Below are positions 63,127 through 64,000 of a DNA stretch of 64,000 bases, one piece after another. Position 1 is the first letter of the stretch; every line of letters starts with the position of its first letter. This DNA is from Plectrocnemia conspersa (lineage: Eukaryota > Arthropoda > Insecta > Trichoptera > Polycentropodidae): the NCBI GenBank assembly GCA_009617715.1, contig VTFK01000188.1:620001-684000 (forward strand). Direction: 5' to 3'. The notes beneath the pieces are model-generated. The model made no database searches. It saw only the letters and a program-made list of their open reading frames with translations, and was not told the origin of the DNA. Made by a program: the position numbers and the translations under genes.

Positions 63127-64000
63127 GTATGTACGTATATATAATACAACAATATAACCGAGCGCGATGAGGTTTTTATCACAGCGCGGAAACTTATTAG
63201 GCGCTCGTTACATATTTCGAACAATAAATAAGAAGTGAAGTTTTCTAGTCTGTAAACTTCCTTATAACTGGCGTCGCTAGAGATGAAAATATCCCAAACG
63301 AGGTGCCAGTTTTTTGTAGACGTTTTATTATTGCCTTTTATCGGGAAAGTTCTCCGAGTTCAAATATTCAAATTCGATAGTGTCTTAAAAGCAATTAGAC
63401 ACTGTCGCAATATCGCAAATTATGGTTAACTTTGTGCTCATAGTAAATATTTTTGCTACATAGATAAAAACAACTTTATACACCCTAATTTAAGCTACAG
63501 CGTTAATTATTTAGATCACATTTTTTATTTACTCATTTTTAGAAGTTTTCGGCAAAATGAATTGCTTAGTATACAAAAATACTTAATTTTTTTCATTTTC
63601 TAATTTTCGGTATGTTTTTACAAAATTATATTTTTGTTGTTGTACTGCTTTTTTTACTAATATTGCTGTTAATCCTGCTCTTTGACGGCAATTGTTGGCA
63701 CGTATTCGACTGTTTCGCATGATGCGCTACTTCATTACTTCAATATAAAAAAATATAGTAACACTTCTAAGTTCTCTAAATTTGTCTAAAATATAGAAAG
63801 GCGTAATGATAAGTATATCGAACGCATAGAGCAAATTGTTGGTGTGTATTCCCAAAGTTATCTCTTTTTCACTTATGAATGATGACGAAATGGATAGCCT
63901 TCAAAGTGACTCTATTGAAAGAAACGGAGTAAAATCAATAAAATTCAAATATGTATTACCAACATAAGCTGTTAGGGTTGATGAAATTTTACAATTAAAT
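63127..64000. other. AT-rich sequence to the window end
   Basis: No coding sequence, repeat or Mxd helix-loop-helix exon recognised. Confidence 0.45.

Larger units (their letters stand above)
9820..64000 (+). other. Presumed second intron of the Mxd-like gene (more than 54 kb)
   Basis: The donor at 9820 is strong and the protein is unfinished, but no exon encoding the expected continuation (RAHLR... and a P-L-G-P-E-x-x-RHTT segment) was found on the plus strand by reading. Everything to the window end may therefore be intron. It could also contain nested genes or exons too short to recognise. Confidence 0.45.

Noticed and set aside
1..64000. CRISPR arrays, bacterial operons, plasmid or phage genes
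   Set aside because: No regularly spaced repeats and no prokaryotic gene organisation; introns and transposons are eukaryotic.

Overview
This is a nuclear genome window from an animal, most likely an insect. It is AT-rich, has short spliced introns and is crowded with eukaryotic transposons: non-LTR retrotransposons, mariner, Tigger/pogo and hAT-type elements, and MITEs. CpG is not depleted in the GC-richer blocks. Nothing prokaryotic, viral or CRISPR-like is visible. Two host genes can be recognised. I cannot name the species.

Layout. A hAT-type MITE with a perfect 8-bp target duplication lies at 183-777. A complete five-exon gene at 1307-3104 (+) encodes a DALRD3-like protein, a partner in tRNA(Arg) m3C modification; its first intron holds a 188-bp MITE. 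A possible terminal exon of an unrecognised minus-strand gene converges on it (3515-3661). After AT-rich sequence and a decayed LINE (about 7190-8816), a CpG-rich promoter at about 9300-9510 leads into the first two coding exons of a Mxd (Mad/Mxi1-type Max-dimerisation repressor) gene at 9511-9819: the Sin3-interaction domain, the basic region and a 30-nt exon that breaks off inside the bHLH.

I found no further Mxd exon downstream, so 9820-64000 is best read as one intron of more than 54 kb. It carries LINE copies (23345-23800, 34605-35690, 51842-53395), two mariner relics (16598-17720, 36100-37430), two Tigger relics (29708-30925, 40400-41357), several MITEs and fold-backs (11339-12484, 15566-15616, 43885-44157, 54474-54672, 55680-55839), tandem repeats, and about a dozen CpG-rich blocks without recognisable coding sequence. 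Those blocks are candidates for enhancers or alternative promoters; three of them hold closely paired CACGTG E-boxes, the site bound by Max/Mxd proteins.

The most interesting signal is at 63047-63075: a long pyrimidine tract and CAG directly abutting GTAAGC, on the same strand as Mxd. This is the consensus of a recursive-splicing ratchet point and fits a very long intron. If the 57-nt segment behind it were kept as an exon, the Mxd reading frame would stop at its first complete codon.
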